A DNA stretch of 64,000 nucleotides, from contig JAUJYN010000012.1 of NCBI GenBank assembly GCA_030737835.1, positions 5,389,731 to 5,453,730 of the forward strand, in the 5' to 3' direction. Positions 33,931-44,464 of the stretch are shown piece after piece. The DNA comes from Acorus gramineus. Taxonomy: Eukaryota; Streptophyta; Magnoliopsida; Acorales; Acoraceae. The translations under genes were made by a program, and so were the position numbers. The notes beneath the pieces are model-generated. The model did not search any database. It had not been told where the DNA came from and saw nothing but the letters and a program-made list of their open reading frames with translations. How positions within the stretch are numbered: position 1 is the first letter of the stretch; every line of letters begins with the position of its first letter.

Positions 33931-36900
33931 TGATAATGTTATAAATGTGTCACTTTTAGCCTGCTGGTAACCGTTGGAGCGTTCTGGCAGTTTTTTGTTT
34001 TTTTCGGTTTTCGATCGGAACCGCTAATTTTTGGACTGTTAGCTATCGTCCTGAGTTAGAGGACTCCGATTGGAAATCTAACTGCATATTTGGTGTCCTG
34101 GTGCCATTTTAGGCCTCTCACGAAAATTTCATCGAATTCCGGTAATGTTTCGGGAAATTCACAGTTCCGGGGCGTATCCGGGTTTTTAAGTGAGTTGACT
34201 TTATAAGTGGGGTGAGAAAAGTGGTTGGCACTATTCATCTTCTTCCCAAATGAGCTCTCTCTCTCCCCTTCTCCATTTTTCTTGATTTTGAGCCCCTTGG
34301 AGGGCTTGAAACAAAAAACCTAAAGCATAGAAAGTGTAGATCGGGTCCCGATCTACACCCCGGTGCTTTCAAATCCGGATTCCAAGAAGTTTGGTCCCTC
34401 CATCCCCCCTCTTTTCTCCTCTGATTTGGGCCAATTCGAGGGCCAAGGAAGATCCCGGCGTTGGAGGCCTTTGGGGAAAGGTTTCGGTGCGCGGAGAGCA
34501 ACCGAACATCTCTTCCTCCCCTTGGTAAGCCCTTTTTCCTCTCTTTTCATGCTTAGATGTATGTTAGGAGGGTAGATTTGAGGTTGGGTGGTGGTCGGCG
34601 GCGGTGGGTGGCAGTCGGAGGGCTGTGGGTGGTGGTCGGAGGCCTTGGGGTGGCCGCTGGGTGGTGGTAGAGGTGCTCGGGCAGGGTGGCTGGTGGCAGC
34701 AGCACAGGCAGCAGCACAGACAGCAACAGCGCAGCAGGCTGGGCGCACGCGCGCGTGCGCGCGGGTGGAGCTGGGCGCTGGGCCCATGCGGGCGCGCAGT
34801 CGTGCGCGGGTGCGCGGGTTCGCGCGGGTTCTGGCGCGAGCGGGGGTGCGCGCGGGCGTGCGCGCGAGCTTGCGCGCGCGCGGGCAGGGCGCCTGGGCAC
34901 TGTGCCTGGGCGCGGAGCTGGGACCAGTGCGTGCGAGTGCTGGGGCGTGCGTGCAGTGCGCGCGGGGGCGCACTGGGCTGGACGCGCGGTGCGCGCGGGC
35001 TCGAGCGAGGGTGCGCGTGAGTGCGGCAGTGCGTCAGGGCGCGCGGGCAGGCGCGCGGCAGTGCGTCGATGGTGCCGGGGTGTGTGCGTGCGTGCGCATT
35101 CGTGCGTGCCGAGGCGGGTGGCCGTGCGTGCGGCTGCCCGGTGGGTTCGGGAGTGAGTCGGGATGCTCGGATACGCGTGCGTACGGGCCGTATGTACGTT
35201 TGTCCGAGTGTTGAGTATTTTAGAGTATTTTTTGATGTATTTATGTATTTTACTCACCGTATAAATGCCTGTCTTGCAGATCTTGACGGACGGTCGCGCG
35301 ACGACCCGGTTTCTGGTGAGTGGGACAATCCAACCCAGTAGGGAGGCGCTATATGCACTTGGGCGTATACCGACCTCCCCTGGGGCACCATAGGGATATA
35401 TTGACTTGTAAATTTGTGCGAGCATGATTTAAATGTAGAATGCATGCTACCCTAGACTTTGCATGTTAGGGACTTGCAACCTTAGGATATGTGTATGAGC
35501 CATGCATCATGTCCCCCTGTTCTCATGCTAGGAAGCCTTGGCCTATGCATGTGTCCTACTAGTTTATTTATTAAATTAAATGCTAGTATATGTTAATCGC
35601 ATGCTTTAGATAATATTATAGGGAGGGGCCTTGCGAGGTCAACATTGAGACCCGGGTTAGGGTACTCCGTGTTCCTTGTTTGGTTGTCGGGATGTCCTGT
35701 ATCGGGACCTCATGCTGCCCTCCCAAGGTTCTTGTCCCAATAATATTATATCCCTAGTTGATAATTAATGATTACCCCTTGTATGATTATTAACAGCTTA
35801 GTGAATATTATAGGGGAGGGGCCTTGCGAGGACAGCGGTGAGACCCGGGCTAGGGTACTCCGTGTTCCTTGTTTGGTTGTCGGGGTGTCCTATATCGGGA
35901 ACTCACGCTGCCCTCCCAAGTTTCTTTCCCCCAATGATATTCCACCCTTGCTATTATTGTTTGCGTTCCCCGCATCTTGGTTATGCGCCCTGGAGGAATT
36001 CTGAGGAATTCAGGACATTAGAGTCGTTGAGGTGTGTAGTCGGCGGATCCGAGTGGATCATGTGCGTATGGATAGGCTGTTCTGTCCCCTTCGTTGGATC
36101 CGGTAGAGGCTGCCCCAGCGTTAGAAAGGCCGTCCCTTCCAAGGGTTCCCATCAGTAGGCGCCTCCTGATTTTGGTTTCGGACTGTGCTGAAGTTGTGGG
36201 TGAGGGCTCCCATCAGTAGGCACCTCCTGATTTGGTTTCGGACTGTGCTGAATGTGGGAGTAGATCAAGCGGCCTACGGAGTGGAGGAGAGACTATCGGT
36301 GGACCAAGGGTGACCAACAGCCTAGTCAGTCCCAAAATCCTATGTCACCCGTGGTAGGGTGAGGGTGAGGGTGTAGTGGGTTGGCGATTAGCGACCCGCT
36401 GGTTTTGTGATTGGATGATTATCAGTCCCAATATCCTGCGTCACCTGCCGAGGGTGAGGGTGAGGGTGTGGTGGGTCGTCGATGGAGTGACCCATTGGGT
36501 TATTTGTTATGCCACTTAGAGGCTGGATAAATAAATGATTTATGGTCAATATTGTCTGTGATGCATGGGTTGTGCTGTTCACTGAGCGTGTGGCTCACCC
36601 CTCGCATATGTTTTCCCCAGTGGTCACTGAGCCGGAGCCGGAGGAGCAGTTGGAGCCGTCCGAGGGATTTCCTTCAGTAGCGGAGCAGCGCTACGTTCCG
36701 CGAGTGCCAGAGGCTATCAGCATCCCTTCTTGGCTGTATGTATTTTATTTCCGTGCTTGGCACGCGTTTGTATATATTCAGTTGTATTTGTGTATATTGG
36801 CTCTCACAGGACAGATGATTGAGTATCGAGTCTGTAGTATGTTTATTTACAGATTCAGTCTTTTGCTTCCGCATTTGGTGTATATATCATGTCAGCCCCT

Positions 36901-37134
36901 TTGTTGTCTGTGTGTCATTCTGGTTGCTTGTGTATGATATATTATTGACCTCCTGTGTAGATTCTGATATTTTATATACACTTGCCGCGTCCCGGGGACG
37001 GCCGCCCTGGGGCGTGACAGATAAGCGTATTATTTGCACATTTAAGCCCCTTAATTTAGTTTTTTATTTCTTAATTTTATGTGTAATAATGACTAATATT
37101 CAGGGGCTTAAATGTGCAAATAATACGCTTATCA
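33931..37134 (+). repeat. Remnant 3' LTR with inverted terminus (116 bp), split by solo LTR A2
   Basis: TGATAA (33931-33936) is followed by solo LTR A2 and then by 37025-37134. The first ~86 bases equal the start of the 5' LTR (to GACTAATATTCAG). The last ~31 bases (GGGCTTAAATGTGCAAATAA, then TACGCTTATCA) are the inverted complement of the same LTR start. The remaining ~1.3 kb of the LTR is missing. The end lies flush against the target duplication CGCCT. Confidence 0.85.
33937..37019 (+). mobile_element. Solo LTR (3083 bp), family A (copy A2), TSD GATAA
   Basis: Runs TGTTATAAATGTGTCAC to GGGGCGTGACA with GATAA at 33932-33936 and 37020-37024. It is the inverse of the LTR at 132-3288 and collinear with it throughout, including the GC-rich tract (about 34570-35160), the duplicated CCGACAACCAAACAAGG-like module (on the opposite strand at 35616-35960) and the CACCCTCAC-type repeat (as GGGTGAGGGTGAGGGTG at 36356-36374 and 36443-36461). 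A TATA-like TTTATAAG at 34199-34206 is the candidate promoter. It landed six bases into the Athila 3' LTR. Long frames inside it on both strands (34553-35425 and others) are GC artefacts. Confidence 0.93.
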
Positions 37135-37838
37135 CGCCTGTTGGTGCTCAAGATCGTTCTTAACCTTCCCCTTTTAAGTTGGTGATATCCAACGCATGTT
37201 AGATTGTACCTGGTATGCTTGCATGATTAATGGCTTTGTATGTATGTGTAGTTAGGCTATGATTTGCATGTATGTTGCATGATATGTTGTTCATGATGTA
37301 TATTCATGCTAGGATAACCCCGATAGTTAATTATTATGTTATTTTGCATGTGGTTCATGTAAATAACTGTGATAAAATTCTCCTATAATAATTATGCGCA
37401 TGTTAAAACTAATTGGGTCTATCTATAATAGGCGTGGGTATGACCCGTGGTCAGGTTGTACCTTATTAGTTAGAGCGCGAGCAATGTAATCGCTACTCTG
37501 CATCCATGAGATGCACTTGAATGGAATTCAGAAGAATTCATTGTTGTATCGGTTTTGTTAAACCGGTGGCTATGGCATTAAGCTAGGCCAACCCGTGCTA
37601 GGCGCGTGTATGAACCGCTTATTGGATTATATGCCTTTGGCTTATTTCTGCGCAAAAGCAGAGGTAACTCCTTGAGTCCGAGCGACGCATCTGCGTGGGA
37701 GTTCAAGCGTATTCGATATCATCAGTATATGACTATCGAGAGTAGTCGACCTATGTGGTTCGCATTGTGAACATGGAATCGTTCTCCCCTTCATTGGATC
37801 CGCGTTGAAGCTGTCCTAATAGAGGGCTCCCACCTGTT
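37135..37838 (+). mobile_element. Family C LTR, copy C2, right part (3'-truncated)
   Basis: Continues the sequence broken at 25550 (CCTGTTGGTG onward) and stays collinear with the inverse of C1 (for example ATAGGCGTGGGTATGACCCG and TCGTTCTCCCCTTC) as far as GAGGGCTCCCACCTGT near 37838. The expected last ~1 kb ending in CGTGACA is missing, so the LTR is truncated here. Confidence 0.8.
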
Positions 37839-37934
37839 GGGTCCAGTTATGTATCAATGTTGAGAGACATCGGTAGACAGTTATCTCTCTATAGATAATC
37901 CAAATGTGTTGTGTGGATTTTAGGTTAAGGATTT

Positions 37935-38690
37935 TAAGAAAAGTCAGGGGGTTCTATGAATTTTAGTCACTTTACAAGGGGTTATATGGATTTTTGGATT
38001 TTTCCCAAGTATCAAATAAGGGAGGTTTATAAAAAGGGAAAAATCCATGTAACCCCCTGTAATCTTCCTAATATCCATATAACCCCCTGTAATCTCAATA
38101 TATCCATATAACTCCATGTAAACACACCATAAATGCAAATAACCCCCGTAGTTAAATTTTTTTTAACATAATTAGAATATTTTGGATATATTGCATTATC
38201 TAAACCATGGTTAGCAAATATGTATTCTTTTAACACTCTGAAAGCAGCCAATACTTCCAAAAAAACACCCTAAAAGAGTATAAAATTAGAAATATGAGGG
38301 TTTTTTTTTAAGTATTGGCTATTTTTCAAGGGTTAAAAGAATACACATTCGTTAATCATGGTTTAGATAACGGAATATGCCCAGAATATTCCAACTCTGT
38401 TAAAGAATTTTTAACTCCCAGGGTTATTTGCATTTATGGTATGTTTACAGGGGGGTTATATGGATATCTTGAGATTGCAAGGGGGTTATATGGATATCAG
38501 GAAGATTACAGGTGGTTATATGGATATCTTGATATTGAGGGGGTTTATATGGATATCAGGAAGATTACAGGGGGTTATATGGATTTTTCCCTTTTATAAA
38601 CCTCCCTTATTTGATACTTGGGAAAAATCCATATAACCCCCTACAAAATGATTGAAATTCATATAACCCCCTGACTTTTCTTAAAATCCA
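37935..38690. repeat. Large palindrome made of MULE-type ends
   Basis: 37935-38165 is the inverse of about 38395-38690. The arms are built from repeated GGGGGTTATATGGAT/ATCCATATAACCCCC blocks, and the centre (about 38165-38395) also pairs in part (TAACCATGG/CCATGGTT-type and AGCCAATACTT/AAGTATTGGCT). The left outer 70 bases equal the inverse of the first 70 bases of the MITE at 38620, including its ATTTTTCCC end. Frames here (for example 38315-38599 with repeated GGYMDI) are products of the repeat. Confidence 0.8.
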
Positions 38691-39157
38691 TATAACCCCC
38701 TGAAAACATCTAGTTAATTCAGATAACCTCCTAAATAAAATTTACGTTTACAGATAATAAATACTTTGTGAATATTATGTTTGGTTAACTTTGATAGAAA
38801 ACACAATATACAAACAAAACCCCTATAATGTGTTAAAAATGCGAAAAATCTTCAATAAATGACAATTTTACCCTTCCTGATAAGGTTTTCTAATATATCA
38901 AGAGAGGGTAAAATTATCATTTTCATATAATTTTTCACATTTTTAACATATTGTAGTAGTTTTTTAGTATATTGTGTCTTCAGTCAAGGTTAATTAAATG
39001 AAATATTCACAAAATATTCATCATCTATTAATGAAAATTTTATTCAGGGGTTATTTAGATTTACTAGATGTTTTCAGGGGGTTATATAGATTTTTAGAAA
39101 AGTCAGAGGGTTATATGGATTTCAGTCAGATTTTAGGGGGTTGTATGAATTTTTCCC
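38620..39157. mobile_element. MULE-type MITE, 538 bp, 9 bp TSD TTGATACTT
   Basis: Ends GGGAAAAATCCATATAACC and GGTTGTATGAATTTTTCCC are inverted repeats, with arms of about 120 bp. TTGATACTT flanks it perfectly at 38611-38619 and 39158-39166. The interior is AT-rich and itself partly palindromic (about 38810-38960). No coding capacity. Same terminal trinucleotide and TSD length as the elements at 4711-5336 and 41771-43384. Confidence 0.9.
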
Positions 39158-39166
39158 TTGATACTT

Positions 39167-40030
39167 TGTTTCGAGTTACAATATACCATAGATTTCCCCA
39201 ACACAAGTAGGCCAGTATTCTCAAGCAACATGATCATCTTAAAAAAAGCAAAAAATTACATAATTACTTGAGTTATCTGTCTAATGTTGTGATTGAACAT
39301 GAATTAGTGGCAAATCATATTTAGGAAATAAAAAAAATTAATTTCACATATGAAGGGTAGTTTTTTTCATTTCAATTTAACTTATTACAATTTTATCCAC
39401 ACACTATACATCATCTACCAAACACTAAATAGTTTATTATTACGTTTCCAATGAGAATAATTGAAAATATAACCAAACAAAAAATCTGTTATTCGACCAC
39501 TATATTCAGTTATACTGGTATAACTATATACTCTAGAATAAGTCTTATTCTGTATCCAAACATGGGGAGAGGGATTTATTTATTTTATAGGGACCTTTTT
39601 CCGATTTTTATACGTTTCTAAGAGTTATATTGATTTTTCTCTTTTTCCGTTGGTGAGTATAAGATATCAGGAGAATTTTCAAGAAAAGGCAAGGGCATTT
39701 TTGTCATCAAAAGTATTAAATCGAATTTTTCATATTTTGTAGAGATTTATTTGAACATATTTATTGAAGAGATTTATTTCAAGGATTAAATCCGTTAACC
39801 ATATTTACTTTCTAGGGACTTATGGTGATTATCTAATTTTACAAAGACTAAAATCGATTTATCTAACTTTTAAATCGATTTATCTAACTTTTCAATGAGT
39901 ATATCGATTTTTTATTGAAAAGAAATATGAAGAATAGAGGGATCGATCTCTAAATGGACATATTTACATGGACTTAAAGCTAAAGTTCCCTTTTATTTAA
40001 TAAAATAATTAAAAGTTGGGTTTTTTTTTA
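39167..40030. other. AT-rich spacer, no gene supported
   Basis: 39480-39565 resembles the terminal sequence of the palindromic elements at 12.5-13.1 kb (TTATTCGACC, TTATACTGGTATAACTATA, GAATAAG). The rest is AT-rich with repeated ATCGATTTATCTAACTTTT at 39850-39895. Confidence 0.4.
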
Positions 40031-40285
40031 TTTTTAAGTCCCCATAAACCATAAGATTTAGTGATCGATCTCTCACTGTTTTGTATTTTGGTTTTAGTCC
40101 TCATATTTAAAAGATATGTTCCTTTTTAGTCCCTGGGAGGGACCTGTCTCTAAATTATTTATTTTTCTTTTTAGTCCCTGGAAAGGACTAAAAAGTAATA
40201 TATCCTTTAAATCTGGGGATTAAAATCAAAATATGAAAAAATGAGGGATCGTTCACTAAATCTTATGATTCATGGGACTTAAAAA
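40031..40285. repeat. Fold-back element, ~255 bp
   Basis: The left half (TTTTTAAGTCCCCATAAACC, AAGATTTAGTGATCGATC, then TTTTAGTCCCTGG) is the inverse of the right half (CCTGGAAAGGACTAAAAAG, then GGGATCGTTCACTAAATCTT, CATGGGACTTAAAAA). Both halves pair along nearly their whole length. This is the shape of a foldback MITE; no clear target duplication. Confidence 0.75.
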
Positions 40286-40904
40286 TAAATAAAAAACCAT
40301 TAAAGGTTATAACATATTCGCCCTGCTTTTAAGATGAAAAGTGCCCCGCAATGTTGTGGTTCGAATTAAAAAAAATAAATGATGCTGTAATGCTACGATG
40401 CTTAAGCAACATGAAAAACATCGAGAAATACATTAACCTAACATATTCGTCCTACTTTTAAGAGCACCAAGGATAAACTACAAGCCCATTATATTATCAG
40501 CCGACTACGGACTGATCTGGAGAGGGGATAAATAATAGAATAAGTGATAATTAGAGAGATAAATGATGGGAGATGAAAATTTATTCTGTTTGGTATAAAA
40601 AAATAATTAGGATAAAATACGGACAGTTAACCTAATTATCAAATGAAAATGAAGATTTTTTTTTACACTTAAAAGCTTAAATAATATTTATTCCTATTTT
40701 TTGTTTCAATTTTGACAAATGTAAATAAAGACAAAATTAATGGATTTTTTATACTTTAAAATTAGGATTACTTATCCTCAACAAAATCTTAACCAAGCAA
40801 AAAAAAACAAAATCTTAATCTCTTGTTAAGCAAAACCTAAAAGGGTGGGCTCGGGCATACTTGTCGCTTTCCATGTGAAGTAGTGGAGTTCAGACAATAT
40901 TATG
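40286..40904. other. AT-rich spacer, no gene supported
   Basis: No frame, RNA gene or bounded element was recognised between the fold-back and the Ulp1-like pseudogene. Confidence 0.4.
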
Positions 40905-41439
40905 TATTAATATTGAAGAATTTGAAAATACAACACGTACCACTTGTTTGGCGTTTGTGTAGTGCCTAGGGTTGTGGGTGGACCGTGTGTATTCTTCACC
41001 ATGTCCAGGACCAACAATAACCAGTGGTAGTCGTGCCACAGAGGGAATACAACCTTCCCCACCCCTCCAAGCTCCTCTGGCTTGAAGCACTGGTCCTCAA
41101 GGAATTTCAGGGCTTCGTCCTCCCCAAGTTTAATCATATGCTATGTTTAAAACATATCCACATTAAAAAATCATATAGTATATACCCCTAAAAGGACAAA
41201 CCACAAATGGTAAAAAGGATATACGCACATTTAAAGTGAACTTCACAAACTTCATCTTGTCCACAAGGTCATGCACATGCTCCCTATTGGCAAACATCAA
41301 CCCTAGGCTATCGATGAACTTTTCACCCATCCAATTATTTTCAATCAATGCTAATAAGTCCTTCCTTCTCACGTCAACGTCTTCATGCTTCCAGACCACA
41401 TCACTAAAAAGCATGAAGTTTGCAAATTGTAAAAAATTG

Positions 41440-41595
41440 TATACGCTATGTTATCTTAGTATACACTATAAAATCTTAGTATACGCTATGTTGGTAGTAT
41501 ATGCTATGTTAGGGTAGTATACGCTATGTTAGGAAAGTATACACTATGATAGCTAAGTAAACGCAATGTGAGAAGCATATACACAATGTCACGAA
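41440..41595. repeat. Array of degenerate ~20 bp TATACGCTATGTTAG motifs
   Basis: About seven successive units of the form AGTATACGCTATGTTAG lie head to tail. The same motif recurs at 43775-43840 (three units) and in weaker form at 51760-51900. All three places flank or lie within the MULE/Ulp1-like sequences, so the motif seems to belong to that element family. Confidence 0.75.
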
Positions 41596-41770
41596 AGTAT
41601 CAAAGAATGAGAAGACTACTACCGGAGATAATGTTAAACAATGGAGAAAATATTAAATTGACTTGTTCATTTCAAGCCGGAAGAATTCCAAAATGATCCG
41701 GCGTTCTTCATCTGAAATCGCCGATTTGCCAAGGAAATTCTACAAAAGTAATAGAAGAAAGTTTCTTCTA

Positions 41771-43384
41771 GGGAAAAATCGATATACCTCCCTATAAACT
41801 TAGTTAAATTGGTATAGGTCTATGTAAAATTGATTAATCGGTACAAGTCCCTAACTTTTATCTTAGTTAATGGTTTTAGTCCCCTCAGTTAAAATTCCAT
41901 CAGTGAAAAAAGTATATTCCCAGAATATTCTGTTGAGTTAACGGTAACACCCAAAACAATATTAGTTTAAGTCCCTACAAAATTCATTAAATACAAATTA
42001 ATCCTTTTATGGATGAAAATATCCTCGTCTTCTCAATTGAGATCCCTCCCTCCAAATGCCAAAAAAAAAAGGTATGTATATAAACCCAATGTTTACAAAC
42101 CAATATATTGGCTTAATCTTAAACAATTAACACGTCTGCTCTTCTCATCAAGCTTATTTTTTATTGCTCTTATTTAATTAAGGATAAGGAGATTCTCTCT
42201 CATTTCCTTCCTACCCAAACCACCAATCAAATCCATCTTGCACCAAAGCCCACCAACCGTTTGTATTAATTCCTCAAAAAAAAAAAACCCACACTCGTTG
42301 CCAACCTTTCCTTCGGTCCTAGGAGCCACCAGTATTGCAACTTCCCCATCGTCTCCCTCCGCTCCTCCGCAACAACCGGAACAAAAATGGTGGAGCCCAA
42401 AATGGATTTCTTCTGACAATGTGTTCATGCGATGAAATGGATGGGGGCCTATCCATGCATTGTTGTTGTTGATGGAAATTGATGTTGTTGGTAGACAGAG
42501 AGGAGCCGGAATTGGCGGAGGAAATGATGACAAGGAACAAACCTTTTGATTGTGATCTGTTAAGGCCTAGACGTTTTCATAGACAGTTTTATATATGCGT
42601 CCACCATGGTGTTCCACGAGAGCCCATCTATATTGTCCCTCCGACGAAATAATCGATCTCCCCTATTTCGTACTCATGCAAGAGGTGTTCCAAGAATTCA
42701 AAATTGGGTCATTCATTCTATCAAACATCTTACGCGCGTCACCCACAGCTCGGAAGTGCATTACAAATGCAAGAGCAAGAGTATCTGCAGCTCAATCTCA
42801 TTCTCCTAATCTCCTGACAGTTCATCACGTACAATGCAACAGCTCATCCTCCTGATAGTTCATCCTCCTCACAAAAGCAGCTCATCCTCATTCATTACAA
42901 GCCCTAGAGACCCTTAATCGATAAAATCAGAGTTGGAGGGGGAGGAGGGGGGGGATTGACAGAGGCTTCGATTTCCTTCAGAGGAGACGTCGAATGGCTT
43001 CTGTGAAGCTTCCAGTGGCTTTCGGGTCACTCAGATTCATGGGGTTCAATGCTTTTCATGGCTGCACGAACCCTTCGCAGTAGAGAGAGAGAGAGAAACA
43101 GAAAAGAAAGAGGAGAACCAGTAATGCGAGAGAGAGAGAGAGAAGAAAGAGAGAGAACCAGTGAAGTCGGAAGATATTCGCGGGTTGGACAGCTGTGAGA
43201 ATTGAGGGCATTTTTGTAATCTGTAATGTGTAGTTAGGATTAACCGCATACTAGTTAGTCGAGATGATGGTATAGAGTGAAACAATACTTTTCTAATAAT
43301 ACAGGGACATGTACCGATTAATCAGTTTTACAGGGACCTAGACCGATTTAATTAAGTTTATAGGGAGTTATATCGATTTTTCCC
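41771..43384. mobile_element. MULE-type element, 1614 bp; possible Pack-MULE
   Basis: Ends GGGAAAAATCGATATACC and TTATATCGATTTTTCCC are inverted repeats with arms of about 100 bp. The flanks TTTCTTCTA (41762-41770) and TTTATTCTA (43385-43393) are a 9 bp duplication with one difference. Its interior (about 42170-43200) differs from the AT-rich, repeat-like surroundings: higher GC, CT-rich stretches resembling a plant leader, short frames with a Ser/Pro-rich run (minus 42533-42174; plus 42238-42435 with KWWSPKWISSDNVF). No transposase is seen. Captured host-gene fragments would explain this, but I cannot name a donor gene. Confidence 0.7.
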
Positions 43385-43849
43385 TTTATTCTATTCTAAG
43401 TTAAATGAAAAGACGTTTCACAGTACCGAAGCTATCGATATAGTACTTACATCGATTAGTGTTGGAGTTACTTCCGTATATACGACCTTCTGTGCTTCAG
43501 CTTCCTTCTTTGATAACTCTATAACCTTCTGCAGTTCCGCGTCGTCTTCTTGTGGATCGTGGACCACCTTTACATTTTTTAATCTTCTGAATTGAACCTT
43601 TGGAAGTGCAGTAGGGTTATCCCTAGTTATTCGTCCTTGTACAGTGACCTCCTTAGCTGCCTTAGCAGTCTCCCCCTTGATCGTACTGACAATCCCAGTC
43701 CTTGTTTTTCTAGGGATTGCCTTCTCACTAGGCTCCAATGTCAAACGGCCTGTAAAATATATACATTATTAGTTTATATAAGTATAAGCTATGTTAGAAC
43801 AATATACGATATCTTAGAACAGTATACGCTATGTAAAAGGATGCACCCA

Positions 43850-44464
43850 ATCTCGATCGTACGCATCTTCACTCACTACAGCACCTTCCAAGCGAGGGGG
43901 AAGGGTGATCATCCAACGGATGTTTCAAAGATATTCCCTAACTGGGGAAAAGAACCCCTTGGGAGGGCACCATGAGGTCCCAATATAGGATATCCCGACA
44001 ACCAAACAAGGAACACGGAGCACCCTAGCTCGGGTCTCAACGATAACCCCGCAAGGCCCCTTAATCCCGAGCAAGAAAACGATAGCAGACATCACCCAAT
44101 AATGATCAAAATATCACACCCTCAAAATTGGAAGCCGGTGCAATATGCGAACTCCATGGTTACCAGCAATACCGATGCATGGGAATGAAGCTCCATACCT
44201 TAGAAATTGCAACAAATCCATCACTACCATACTACTGGGCTGGAATCTCCTGCCCAAACCTTAGTCCCACAACAAGGGACCCAACAACTGACCCTGTTCT
44301 GTCGACCTAGTCGACAACTCACGGGGTCCAAGGGTGGCCACGTCCACGTCCGCAAATGCGAGGAGGCATGTCAGCAACCTAAGGTGAAATACTAAACCAG
44401 AGTACTCAGATGAAAATCCTATGACTCATCTATACGACTCGACTTAGGCTCTGATACCAACTTT
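43850..44464 (-). mobile_element. Truncated leader of the family C element, with an LTR-A-like module
   Basis: Downstream (on minus) of the primer site there are ~400 bases of untranslated leader. About 43880-44070 resembles the duplicated module of LTR family A (GAGGTCCC, CCCGACAACCAAACAAGGAA, ACGGAGCACCC, CGGGTCTCAA, CGCAAGGCCCC). The element stops near 43850, next to TATACGCTATG repeats, without gag or pol. Confidence 0.65.
44447..44459 (-). other. Primer binding site, tRNA-iMet type
   Basis: On minus, TGGTATCAGAGCC begins five bases after the LTR end (CGTGACA AAAGT). This is the complement of the 3' end of initiator tRNA-Met, the primer of most Copia elements and of many plant chromoviruses. 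It fixes the sense orientation of LTR families C and, by similarity of the ends, A. Confidence 0.88.

Larger units (their letters stand above)
25551..37134 (+). mobile_element. Non-autonomous Athila-type retrotransposon (gag-protease only) inserted in LTR C2
   Basis: Order: 5' LTR (25551-26948), tRNA-Asp-like primer site (26956-26973), leader, gag from 27909, CCHC knuckle, protease (active-site region near 31345), then non-coding 3' part with several TTTGGGG blocks, and a tiny 3' LTR starting at 33931. TGCCT (25546-25550) and CGCCT (37135-37139) are the target duplication with one later substitution; the C1 sequence (GGCACATGCCAAT on the opposite strand) confirms the empty site. RT, RNase H and integrase are absent, so it must have moved with enzymes from a complete relative. 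Two solo LTRs sit inside it. Stops and frameshifts in gag show that it no longer makes a full Gag. Confidence 0.9.
40905..43744 (-). pseudogene. Ulp1-like (C48) cysteine protease gene remnant, probably MULE-derived
   Basis: Minus-strand pieces appear as separate exons: 43744-43418 (Lys/Glu-rich, no recognised domain), 41745-41666 (AISDEERRIILEFFRLEMNK, acceptor TTTGTAG before it, donor AAG/GTCAAT after it), about 41405-41235 (RRKDLLALIENNWMG, FIDSLGLMF, donor near GTGCGT) and 41137-40908 (KVVFPLWHDYHWLLLVLDMV). The HW motif with its hydrophobic strand fits the catalytic His region of Ulp1/SENP proteases, which remove SUMO; plant MULEs often carry such a domain. The DCG catalytic-Cys part expected downstream is not seen, and the gene is interrupted by the element at 41771-43384. 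I infer a decayed transposon gene rather than a host SUMO protease. Confidence 0.6.

Noticed and set aside
34553-35425. Long minus-strand frame (290 codons) and plus-strand frames to 208 codons
   Set aside because: Same GC-rich LTR tract as at 1.9-2.6 kb, in inverse orientation; compositional artefact.
37836-37852. TGTTGGGTCCAGTTA shared with 49926-49940
   Set aside because: Only about 15 bases match and the flanks differ; chance or an untraceable fragment.
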